Source of the DNA: Undaria pinnatifida
Lineage: Eukaryota; Sar; Phaeophyceae; Laminariales; Alariaceae
NCBI GenBank assembly: GCA_012845835.1
Contig: JABAKD010000009.1
Coordinates: 7,343,413 to 7,407,412 of the forward strand
Direction of reading: 5' to 3'
DNA length: 64,000 nt
A program made the position numbers and the translations under genes. Positions 11,622 to 20,389 of the stretch are shown here, piece by piece (within the stretch, counting starts at the first letter, position 1; every line of letters starts with the position of its first letter). The notes under the pieces were generated by a model that worked only from the letters and a program-made list of their open reading frames with translations, had not been told where the DNA came from and searched no databases.

Positions 11622-12229
11622 CTCAGAAGCGCTGTGGTTCCGTCAAGTCATCATATTCCGCTATTTCTATCACGTGCACAAACGTTCCAAACGACTTATC
11701 GGGATAGTTTTCGACGCCCTGCTTGGTGGTCCAGTTGGCGATCTCCGCCGTTGCCTCCTTTCTTGTGTAGTGCTCTTCCAGGAAAGGAAGCCTGTCGTAC
11801 AATCGTATTCGCCGTTCTCGGCCTTGCGTCGTTGTGCTCTCGCCGCCGTCAGATGACATCTCGCTGAAGGGTTCCTCCTCGCCTGGCTGATCGCTGAAAA
11901 TGGGTTTATGTAGGCGTATCCGCACTCGTTGATTCCGTATGTTGGTTTCGTGTGTGGTGGTGTGTATGGCTAATTCAAATGTCTCCTCCAGATCTCGATC
12001 TATCTATCTATTGTAGTGTAGTGTAGTGTAGCTGTCGAATCCCTGTCGTACAATACGCATGTCGTCGTCATAACTTGGCCTCCGTTCACATCGATCTTGG
12101 AGTGCTTCCTCCCATCTTTGTCGATTCTTGACGTGTGCTCATTGGCATTGTCGTCGTGGCATGTTCCTCCTTCGGGTCGAACTTGGGTTGCTCTCTTCCT
12201 CCTCAAATCTCGCTTCTTGTTGTGTACGC
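11622..12229. other. possible copia 3' flank or LTR region; unassigned 100-codon minus frame
   Basis: The interval follows the end of the copia RNase H region in that element's reading direction and could include its 3' LTR, but I cannot find a matching copy at the other end. A minus-strand frame (11925-11623; peptide includes RLYDRLPFLEEHYTRKEATA) is open for 100 codons and is unidentified. Short tandem motifs (gtagtgtagtgtag, tatctatctat) lie at 12001-12032. Confidence 0.3.
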
Positions 12230-12239
12230 CTCGATAAGG

Positions 12240-12990
12240 TTCACTAGGTGTCGACGCGTGTTCTTCGTGGGGAGCTTAGTGCCTACGTCTGCCAGTTGTT
12301 TATGTTTCGCCACGTGGTGGATGGTGATTTTCCGTCCTTGACTAGCTCCTTCAAGCAAAAGAAGCGTAGAGCGATGTGTTTCGTGCGCGAGCTATAGGTG
12401 TTGTTTCCTGCTAGTGTATGTAGGGCTCCGGTGTTATCGCCAAAGAGTGGTGCACTTTCGAAGAGCTTTCAAAATCCCAGCTCGGTCATCAACATGTTGG
12501 AGAGACACACTGCCTATTTGCTTGTGAGTGCCATGGAGATGAGTTCCGCCTCAAGAGTCGACTGCGCCGTCACGTTCTAGAGCGCAGTCTTGATCCTCTG
12601 TGGTCTTTCAGCCAGCATGAACAAGTCGCCAGAGGTTGACTTGCCGTTGTCAGGTTTGTTTCCCCAGTTTGCATCCAATCCCCCGTCATTTTTGAAGCAC
12701 CCTGTCTTGTACGTGGTTGCCAGGCCCATATCTCCCTTTAGGTAGCGGATAAAATGCTTTGCTGCTGTCATGTGCAGCTGGGATGGTTTGCTCATGACGC
12801 GGGCCAGTTGGTTGACGGCGTGAGTGGTGTCGCAGCGTGTGCATTGCCTCGGGAACATCAGAGAACCCATGATCGCCTGGTAAAGTTGGATGCCCGTAGA
12901 ATCTAGCAGCATCGTGTCCGGCTGAGGTTGAGAGATAACTCCGCTCCTGCTCCCGTCGTTTGCACTGGGTTGCATTCTGCCATGCCGAAT
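12240..12990 (-). pseudogene. copia RNase H remnant
   Basis: Minus-strand translations show the copia RNase H/C-terminal signature: a YQAIMGSLMF segment, KHFIRYLKG, LDANWGN, then in a shifted frame AQSTLEAELISMAL, GDNTGALHTLAGNNTYSSRT and KHIALRFF. These correspond to the conserved end of copia polyproteins (LRY.KGT, D..WAGD, EAEY.A, RTKHI). At least three in-frame stops or frame changes occur after about 12577. Non-functional. Confidence 0.85.
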
Positions 12991-13029
12991 CGTGCCAGGA
13001 CTAGCCTGGCGTAGTGCTCTTGGCTAATG

Positions 13030-13935
13030 GTCAGAGTCTAAGCTTCCCTGTCTCCGGTGATTTGCATGCCTAGCACCATCGAGACGTCCCTCATGTGGGT
13101 CATGGCGAATCGGCCCATCAGCTGACTTTTAAGGTCCTCCAGTAGTGGTGTGTCTCCTCCAAAAAGGAGGTCGAATCTGCGTACACGATGGTAAGAATGC
13201 TGAGGTTGTCGTCTGAGCCAAAGACGTAGACGCATGGATCAGATGTACTGTAGTCGCTGTGAATCCCATGTCCTTCAGTGAATTGTCGATGGCGCTGAAC
13301 CAGTTGCGAGGGCTTTAACGAAGTTTGTGCAGGCTCTTCTTGAGTTTCAACACATTAGGACGTCCGGTTGTAGCGTTGAGTGATGCGTAGCTTGGAGGAG
13401 TCTTCACATACAAGTACACCTCCTCCTGTACCTCGGCGTTTACAAAACGTCGTCTGTACATCAAGCTGGGATTACCTCTCAGTCTTCACTCGCAGCCATG
13501 ACGCATGTCATGCGGATGCTCTGGATACGGGATACTGGTGCATATGCGCAGCCACAGTCGATTCCCGGTACTTTCCTCCAGCCCTGGATATACTCTACCT
13601 TTCGGCGCGCGGTCGGCCTTACATTAAGGACCCACTTGATCCCGACCGCCTTGGGCTCCGGTGGTACTGAGTCTGGAGATACCAGGTCTAAGACGGCGTG
13701 TTTCTGGAGGCTGTCCATCTCCTTGTCTGTGGATTTTTCCCTTTTGGTCGCTTGTGGCGATTCAATCGCCTCCTTCAATGTGTTCGGGATCGTAATGACC
13801 TCCCCATCCGAACGGTGCTCGGAGACGGGTTTTCCAGTGGCTAGGGTGTAGTCAAAGTATACTTCCATCTTGTGTTCTTGTTCTCCATCTGACCGGTGTT
13901 CGGTCTCAGCTACCAGCGCGTTTTCCATCATGTTT
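13030..13935 (-). pseudogene. copia reverse transcriptase remnant
   Basis: The N-terminal RT part is seen on the minus strand at 13931-13479: IPNTLKEAIESPQATK, MDSLQKHAVLDLV and GIKWVLNVRP match the usual copia pattern of substrate-binding start (P.t..EA, E..sL..h.v..LV, kWV). Toward the catalytic core the frame breaks; near 13180 the expected YVDD box is altered and split across frames, followed by DLLFGGDTPLLEDLKSQL and VSMVLGMQI in a different frame. Not functional as it stands. Confidence 0.85.
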
Positions 13936-14090
13936 CCTTCTCGTGCGCAACCTCTGCGTCATTGGCCATTGGGCTGGTGAGCAATCCCAGGTTACGTATT
14001 GTAGCTCTCGCTGCTGGGGAGGGTTTTGTCCTTCGTGTGAGACGGGAGTTACGGCACCTCTTGCGCGTGTGCCCATACGTGTTGCGCACC

Positions 14091-14471
14091 CTAGTTCGTG
14101 ATCTGTCGGCAATGCTCCTGTCTGGGTCGTCTCGAGTGTCTGGTCATTGCCGGCGCCATACACGACCGGCTCCTCCTCGTGAGCTCCGACAGTTTCTTCA
14201 GGAGGCTGTCTATCTCTTCGCTGCAGGTGGTTGATACGGATGTCGTTCGTGTTTTCTGCCAGCGAGTTGTCTCCGTGATGCCCTCGTTGGAATCGACCAG
14301 TGTCGACGCTGGGGTATCAATGAAGATGACGTTGCGGTTCCCTGTCACTCGTCCCGTCTTGTTGCTGTATACCCGGTGTGCTTTGCTTCGCTGTTCATAT
14401 GCTGTATCCACAGAGTCTCCCTCCCCAGGCCTTGTCCTCGAGCTTCGACGTGTGTGTTTCGACGTGTACAA
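14091..14471 (-). pseudogene. copia linker between integrase and RT
   Basis: This open minus-strand frame lies exactly between the integrase and RT remnants and is rich in Arg/Thr/Ser, typical of the poorly conserved copia linker. It has no domain of its own; the call rests on position. Confidence 0.5.
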
Positions 14472-14639
14472 AGGCCCTCATGCGGAGGTGATTCAGCTTG
14501 GCGGGTACGCCGAAGAGTACCATGAAGGTGGAGCTTGTGATTGGAGCGCGGAGTGCGGCATGCGGTTGGCCAAGTACGTTGCCGTGAAAAACATTTCTGC
14601 CCAAAAAAAGTTTTGCGAACCCCGCATCTTTCAGTAGGC

Positions 14640-15480
14640 AGCGTGCGATGTTGGCAATTATTTGCCCTTCTAGTTCTGTTAAGGAATGTTGGTGGCGGAA
14701 AACTCGTGACGAATCCCCGTGTCTAGACAGTACTTCTCAAACTACCCTGCCGTGTACTCCCCCCCCGGTCCGTGCGAAGACGTCCGACCCGCAGGCCCCG
14801 GAGAATGACCACGGTCTGTACGAACTGTTGGAGTGTGCTTACTGCATCACCCTGCTCTTTGATGAGAAATACCTTCTTCCATTTGCTGTGCTGATCCGTG
14901 AATATGCTGACGTAACGAAATTCTCCGAGTTCAGGTGGGGATAAATCCCCGAGAAGATCGGTGTAAACCAGTTGGAAAGGCCGATCGGTAGTGTGCGTAG
15001 TTGTCTTGGGATGGTGCAATTGCTTTCTTTTCCCAAACGCGCACACGTCACTGGCGATCTGTTATCACTGTAGATGATGCCGTTGTCGCCGTTGTCGCCG
15101 TTGTCGCGCAGAATCCTCAAACTTTGGGAGTTAATGTGTCCCACTCGTCTGTGCCAAATGTCAGCCGGTACCCGTATCGCTGAGAGGGCCACCTCATCAC
15201 TGGTAGCTTCAGCAATCTCGAGGTCAAAGGAGAGAAGCTCTTGGTTCATGTTCAGCTGTTGCAGTGGCTGGACGTGCTGATTTCGTTTCAGACACGGATG
15301 AGAGTCGATGATGGTAATTATCCCGGTCTTTGCTGCTTGCGATGTTGAGAAGAGGCGATGCTCCAACCCAGGCACAATCAAGCCTTCAAGGTTCAGCTAA
15401 TGCTCGTTGCTTACCATGTCGACGGTTTTCCCGGAAACCATACCGGTGGCCGTTCGTAGTAGAATGCGCCGTCCCGCGGT
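14640..15480 (-). pseudogene. copia GAG-pre-integrase and integrase remnant
   Basis: Minus-strand frames give VPGLEHRLFSTSQAAKTGII, then WHRRVGHINSQSLRIL (the WH.R.GH zinc-binding start of the GAG-pre-integrase domain), then FGKRKQLHHPK and PFQLVYTDLLGDLSP with the first catalytic Asp, FRYVSIFTDQHSKWK, and RLRTDRGG near the second catalytic Asp. The reading changes frame between the two blocks (overlap near 14839-15046). The expected third acidic residue was not found. The upstream side stops abruptly at 15480, where the nested gypsy LTR begins. Confidence 0.85.
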
Positions 15481-15995
15481 TGTGAAGGTGTCGTGGTACC
15501 GGAAGGTGGGAGGGAAAGGACGCAGGGGTATCAGCTTCGCTTGGAGACAGCACCGGTTCTTCTTTATAGATTTCTCATTATTGGCGTTGAGCTATGAGAA
15601 GCTCGAGGAGACAGGAAAGTAGAAGGAGGAGAAAGAGGAGAAGAAGGAGGAGGAGTGAGAGCACGGGGGTGGCGTGAAGCTCACAGAGTTCGGTTCACCC
15701 CAGCATTGCTGCTGTGCTCTCTTCCGGACCTTTACTTATGGAACGTACAAGGAACGTTCTCCCAGATGTTCTATATTCCCATGAGCGCCTAACGTGCTTA
15801 CTTCTATCTATCTTGTCCAGAGGAAGAACGTTCGGTTACCGAGAACGCTCTTGTGGTATAAGCTAGCTAGATTCTACGGGTCATCCACTCCACTTAGAAT
15901 ATTCCGCTCATGAGAATTTTCTTGTGGCCAATAGACCATGACTCTGCGGACTATCTTACCGAATATATTGCCAGATATACTGACACTCTATTACA
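15481..15995 (-). mobile_element. Ty3/gypsy LTR (minus strand), same family as the 19.9-29.5 kb element
   Basis: The interval is the reverse complement of the 491-bp LTR at 19878-20368. Its minus-strand start is TGTAATAGAGTGTCAG at 15995 and its end is CACCTTCACA at 15481 (against CTCCTTTACA in the young LTR). It is clearly more diverged, with length differences (515 bp) concentrated around 15615-15665. It is followed (toward 16165) by the purine-tract sequence and about 170 bp of the internal 3' end, so it is the 3' LTR end of an otherwise missing element inserted in the copia protease region. Confidence 0.9.
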
Positions 15996-16165
15996 TTAGC
16001 CCACCCTGAATAGTCGTAGATGCAGATCACTTGCGCATCAAAGGATGTCAACAAAACATCCAAAATTGGAAAGGGGATCGAAGATGCGGCTATTCGAAAC
16101 AAACAAAAATGAGGCTATAGATTCCCCCACACCTCGTAATAATGAGGCTTGAACGCCTCAATGCA
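15996..16165 (-). mobile_element. internal 3' end of the nested gypsy copy
   Basis: Reverse complement similarity to about 28845-28994: the tagcccaccctgaatagtcg stretch equals the purine tract and its neighbour before the young 3' LTR, and gaggctatagattccccca equals the sequence near 28860. The similarity fades between 16140 and 16190, so the outer boundary is approximate. No second LTR is present, so the element was truncated or deleted. Confidence 0.8.
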
Positions 16166-17105
16166 AGATATACAACCCTATGATGGAGCTCACAACCGTG
16201 AGAGCTCGTATCTTGTGGGGTCTCTCGAGTGGCGTGTAGTTTAGCAGCTTGTCCTTCAGATTCGGGTGAAGTTCGTCGTCAAAGAAATGCCCGGATGTTC
16301 CGCTATTCGCCAGCATGATCAAGATTTTTGGAGCAAGTCTGGGTGTGTCAGCAGTAGCCTCCCTTCTCTTGTTTGTCTGCGCAATTCCCTGGAACTCCGC
16401 AGATTAGGTACCCCCAGAGGCCGCGAAGACATACCGATGCTTTCTTCTTCCGTCGCCGTCGACTCAGTCACCGTGTGGGCAATTTGCATTTCTCCCTGTG
16501 GTTGGTTTTCCGCGTTGTGTTTCCTTTCCTGAACGTTGCACTCGGCATTCCTGTGTGTCGTCAAGTTGTTGAGCGAGCACCATTTTGGTGTAGCAGATCG
16601 GTCCTTCTTGCTGTTTGTGCAATCTCTCTTCAATGTGTCCGAATTATTGGCAGTTGTAGCATCGTACCTTCAGTGATCCTTTGACAGTAGTCATTGACGC
16701 TCCTCTGCCGGCTAGCTTGTTTACTACATGTCCTGGTCTCGAGAGACGGTCGACGTACAAGATTCTCATCATTGATTGAATGGCGTCGATGCCAAAGTTT
16801 GGGCTGTGAAAAGCTTGTCATCTTCTCGAACCCGCTGTCATCGGCCAGGCCTTGCAGTAAGATGCCTTCAAACCTCTTGTCCGAGATCCTCTTTCCCATT
16901 TCATGCAGCCACCCTCAAGCCTCCACTAACTAGCTTGATGGTATTATAGTCATCAGGGTCTGGCCCTTGCTCCACCCGGAAGTTCGTAGCAGGAGGTGCT
17001 TCCTTGCTGTCGCTGTTGCACTTGGTGTACAAAGCGTTCCACTCCTCCTGTCTGTGTTCCAGACCTCCCGTCGGAGTCCTGTCTTCATATTTCGCACTAT
17101 AAAAT
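16166..17105 (-). pseudogene. copia gag and protease-start remnant
   Basis: Minus-strand reading shows DPDDYNTIKLV, ISDKRFEGILLQGLADD, KMTSFSQPK (gag core), then WCSLNNLTTHRNAECN (zinc-knuckle-like C..H...H..C arrangement common in copia gag), then LANSGTSGHFFDDEL, which corresponds to the aspartic protease active site (usually DSGAS) with the catalytic Asp changed to Asn. It runs on to LNYTPLERPHKI before meeting the gypsy insertion. Several frame changes separate the blocks. Confidence 0.8.
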
Positions 17106-17950
17106 AGTGTAGCTCCAGGGCCGCTATTAATAGTGACGAGGTACAGTATATTTTTATGGTCCCGGACGCATGTACGAGGCATACGGTACATCTGGTTCTG
17201 TATGATACTACTGCTGTATACGTACCATATACGTCTATTAAAAGGCCTTTCGGCATCGAGATTGCAGTTTTCACTGCTGTGGCATGTGCTCCGCAGCACA
17301 CCATTGATTCATGATCCTAACCTAGGCGTTGAAATCAATGTCACCACAACACTCGTCAGGCTAGAACGTGGTATTATACCACAGCCTACAACAACCGAAA
17401 CATGAGACATGACACTCTTAAGACTTCTTTCGCATACTTGCACAAGTACGAAGTACAGCAGTAGTAGATTATTTTTAGTTTTCTATATGCTGAAGCGCAA
17501 AGTAGTGATAAAAAAACGGCGGCACCGATGTAATGGAGTGCCCTCCGTAGAAGGATAGTTTTTCGTATAGATTCGACGTGAAACCATGTCATGGTTGAGG
17601 TGACATTAGATGTCACGTTCACGTCAAGGCCGTCATAGATGGGTGATAACGTAGGTAACGATGATGGGACAAGCAGGACGCCCATCATCTCACTACCTGC
17701 TCTACCCTCCGTTTCCCTGCGTTACCCCGCACTACCGTGCCTAGCCCTGTTATGTCTGTCTTTTAGTATCATCTTTAGGGAAATAATGCATGAAAGCTTT
17801 CGAGTCTATCCAGCGAGCCATGAGAGACCAATAAAGACACTGGCTATTATTATGGGCTTTACTGTAGGAACTACTATCGAAATATTTATTGTATCTTCAT
17901 GTATAGGTCTAGTCTAAAGTATCATAAAATTCAAAATTCACTCCATCAAT
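17106..17950. other. no gene recognised
   Basis: AT-richer sequence between the copia gag remnant and a MITE. The copia 5' LTR would be expected here but no partner repeat was found. Confidence 0.4.
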
Positions 17951-18175
17951 CAGCTGTGAAATCGAAGATTTTGTCGAAACTCATCTTTGCAAGCTGTGTG
18001 TGATACTCCGATCGCGCGTATTGCTTGGTATGTGTCCTCATTAAGGATATAGGTCGGCGACTCCCCTTGAAACTACAACAGTGTAGCTTGTACCAGGGTC
18101 AACAGAGTGATGTTAGTCAGTCTGTGCGCGGAAACTATAAAACCCGTTTTTGAGGGGGACAAAATCTGACAGCTG
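17951..18175 (+). mobile_element. MITE-like family C, copy C1
   Basis: Bounded by CAGCTGTGAAATCGAAG on the left and the mirror of CAGCTGTCAGATTTTGTC on the right; both ends share CAGCTGT and a following AGAT-type core, giving short terminal inverted repeats. The internal signature includes gatactccgatcgcgcg, ggtcggcgactcc and gtgcgcggaaactat. This is the most frequent repeat family in the window. Confidence 0.75.
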
Positions 18176-19249
18176 TGGGAAAGAAAGGAAATGCATCAGT
18201 TTATCAAGTGTATGCTGTACGTCGTACAACCAGTGAGGAGAGGGCGGAGAGATCGAAGGGGGGGGGAGGGGGAGGGGGGGGAAGGGGGTTTCCAACAGCT
18301 TTATTTAGGTCGCATAGATGTAGGGACTTGCCATACGCGTGGTGCCAGGTCTAGGTGATGGTTCGAGTGGTGGGGAAGGAGGGGGCGTTTGGGGGGGGGG
18401 GGGGGGGGGGGGGAATTGGACCTACGGCAAGAATGGCTAGAAATATAATGAGGTGGTATCAACTGCCTGGACCATGGTCGTGTCTATTACTCTGGCATAT
18501 TTTGATTTTAGGTGGGGTGTTTGAACAAGAGGGAGCGGGGGGAAAAAAATGGGGGGGGGGTGGAGGCGGGGTGTGTGTGTAGGGGGGGCTGAAAATAATG
18601 GAGCTACGGCATGGATGGCTAGTGTATGTTCATAGGTGGGGAAAGAGAGTGCCCCCTGCAGGTCTGCCAATTGAGCAGGTCCTCGGACAGGACTCACTTT
18701 TTTTGCCTTCGTACAGACGTAGCTTTATTCGATTCCACCAGAGCCCCGGATAGCTTCTGAGATCGGAGGCACGTGCCTCCGATCTATTTCCTAACTTTCC
18801 CGTATATAAAACGCCAACCTTATCATACGAAACCCATCCAAATGATCTCAAATTCGGATAATTACAGGCCTTTCAAGGCCGTATCTTAACACTACTACTA
18901 GAAATATAATGAGGTGATATCGGCTACCTGCACTCTGGCAGCAATTTGATTTTAGGTGGGGCGTTTGAACAAGACGGATCCGGAGGGGGGGGGGCGGGCG
19001 GGGCAACTCAATATTTCTGCGCGGAAACTATTAATCCTTCAAGGGGACAAATCTGACGATTGTAGAAGGAATCTATCAGTTTATATCACCTGTCTGGTAT
19101 TGTTTATTGTTCTAGCAGATTTGATGTTAGGTGTGGTATACAAAACATTTTTTAGGTGTGGTATACACTGTGTGTTAGCTTCATGGTGTGTCATTGTACA
19201 TGGATCGCAAGATTTAATATTTGAATCGATAGGTTGGCATGATTTTACT
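18176..19249. other. G-rich low complexity, no gene recognised
   Basis: Contains G runs including 23 consecutive G at 18391-18413 and others near 18256-18290 and 18550-18580. A segment at about 18985-19060 (caactcaatatttctgcgcg ... ggggacaaatctgac) resembles the right half of family C, in the orientation opposite to the related blocks at 31.44-31.60 kb. Confidence 0.5.
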
Positions 19250-19390
19250 GTGCCGATGTGGGGCTCTGAGGTTGTGTAAGGTTGTAGGGTGGGGACACTA
19301 ATTATAAGACAGACATATATATACTGCAAAATACAACAAGCGAGGTGATGAGGTCATGCCATGACACCACCATTGAGCACGAGGGGGAGA
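19250..19390 (+). repeat. dispersed repeat family I, copy 1
   Basis: Matches 30411-30530: both carry cgatgtggggctctgaggtt, aacaagcgaggtgatg and caccaccattgaccacgag-type motifs. Nature unknown. Confidence 0.6.
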
Positions 19391-19877
19391 AGTAAGTGTC
19401 ACGAATCGTGTCCTAGGCAGTGAGGTCTGGAGTCAGGGTGAGACAGGCGAGGATATTCACGGCGAAGCGGACGACGATATCTAGCTCGTACTAGCATCGC
19501 AATGTCCACATATATGGGCTATATCTGTAGCACGCCTCAGGTATTCATAATGACTGACCTCCGAAGGACCGATACGACCGAGTTCAGAAGGCGCTTGTGC
19601 GTTCCTCGGAGAGAGAGAGCAAGTTCCCTGTGCAGGTGGTGAAGATGGGAAGCCTCCCGAGAAAGTAGTGTATAAATGGTAACTTGATTGCTTATCCGAA
19701 GGGTTTATGAACGCGAACCCAAGGAATTAATAGGTGGTTTGGTTGAAGATTGGTTGTAGTGTCCGGGTGGGGCAGCCACACCCGACTTGGGGAGGGGACG
19801 TAAATATCGCGGCCCCTACTATCACGAAAACGCCTCTGTCATAGCAACTCTTGGAATTGTCACAGAACCGTACCATC

Positions 19878-20368
19878 TGTAATAGAGTGTCGGTATAGCG
19901 GGCAATAGATTCGGTAAGATAGTCCGCAGAGTAACGGTCTATTGGCCACAAGAAGATTCCCTTAGAACGGAATATTCTTAGTGAAGCGGATAACCCGTAG
20001 AGAATAGCTAGCTTATACCACAAGAACGTTCTCGGTAATGGAGCGTCCTCCTCTGGACAAGATAGGTAGAAGTAAGCGCGTTAAGCGCTCTTGGGAATAT
20101 AGCACACCTAGGAGAACGTTCCTTGTACGTTCCATAGGTAAAGGTCCAGAAGAGAGCACAGCAGCAATGCTGGAGGGTGAAGCGAACTCTGTGAGCCTCA
20201 CCCCACCCCCATGCTCTCACTCCTTCCCCTTTCCTGTCTCCTTCGAGCTTCTCATAGCTCAACGCCAGTAATAAGAAATCATCAAAGAAGAACCGGTGCT
20301 GTCTCCAAGCGAAGCTGATACCCCTGCGTCCCTTCCCTCCCAACATCCGGCACCACGACTCCTTTACA
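19878..20368 (+). repeat. 5' LTR of the gypsy element (491 bp)
   Basis: Starts TGTAATAGAGTG and ends CTCCTTTACA. Equivalent to the 3' LTR except for about two small differences, and to the diverged minus-strand LTR at 15481-15995. The element's promoter and polyadenylation signals should be in here but I cannot place them. Confidence 0.95.
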
Positions 20369-20371
20369 ATC

Positions 20372-20389
20372 TGGCGTCGTCGGCAGGAC
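20372..20389 (+). promoter_or_regulatory. putative primer-binding site
   Basis: TGGCGTCGTCGGCAGGAC begins three bases after the LTR end. TGG complements the CCA end of a tRNA, the normal primer for minus-strand synthesis. I cannot name the tRNA. Confidence 0.55.

Larger units (their letters stand above)
12230..17105 (-). mobile_element. decayed Ty1/copia LTR retrotransposon (minus strand), LTRs not identified
   Basis: Read on the minus strand the order is gag-like zinc-knuckle region, protease start, [insertion], GAG-pre-integrase, integrase, RT, RNase H, which is the Ty1/copia order (integrase before RT). Each module is recognisable but frameshifted or carries stops. The protease region is broken by a minus-strand fragment of a Ty3/gypsy element (15481 to about 16165). 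The gag start is lost near 17100 and I could not identify an LTR pair. It is a fossil copy. Confidence 0.85.
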
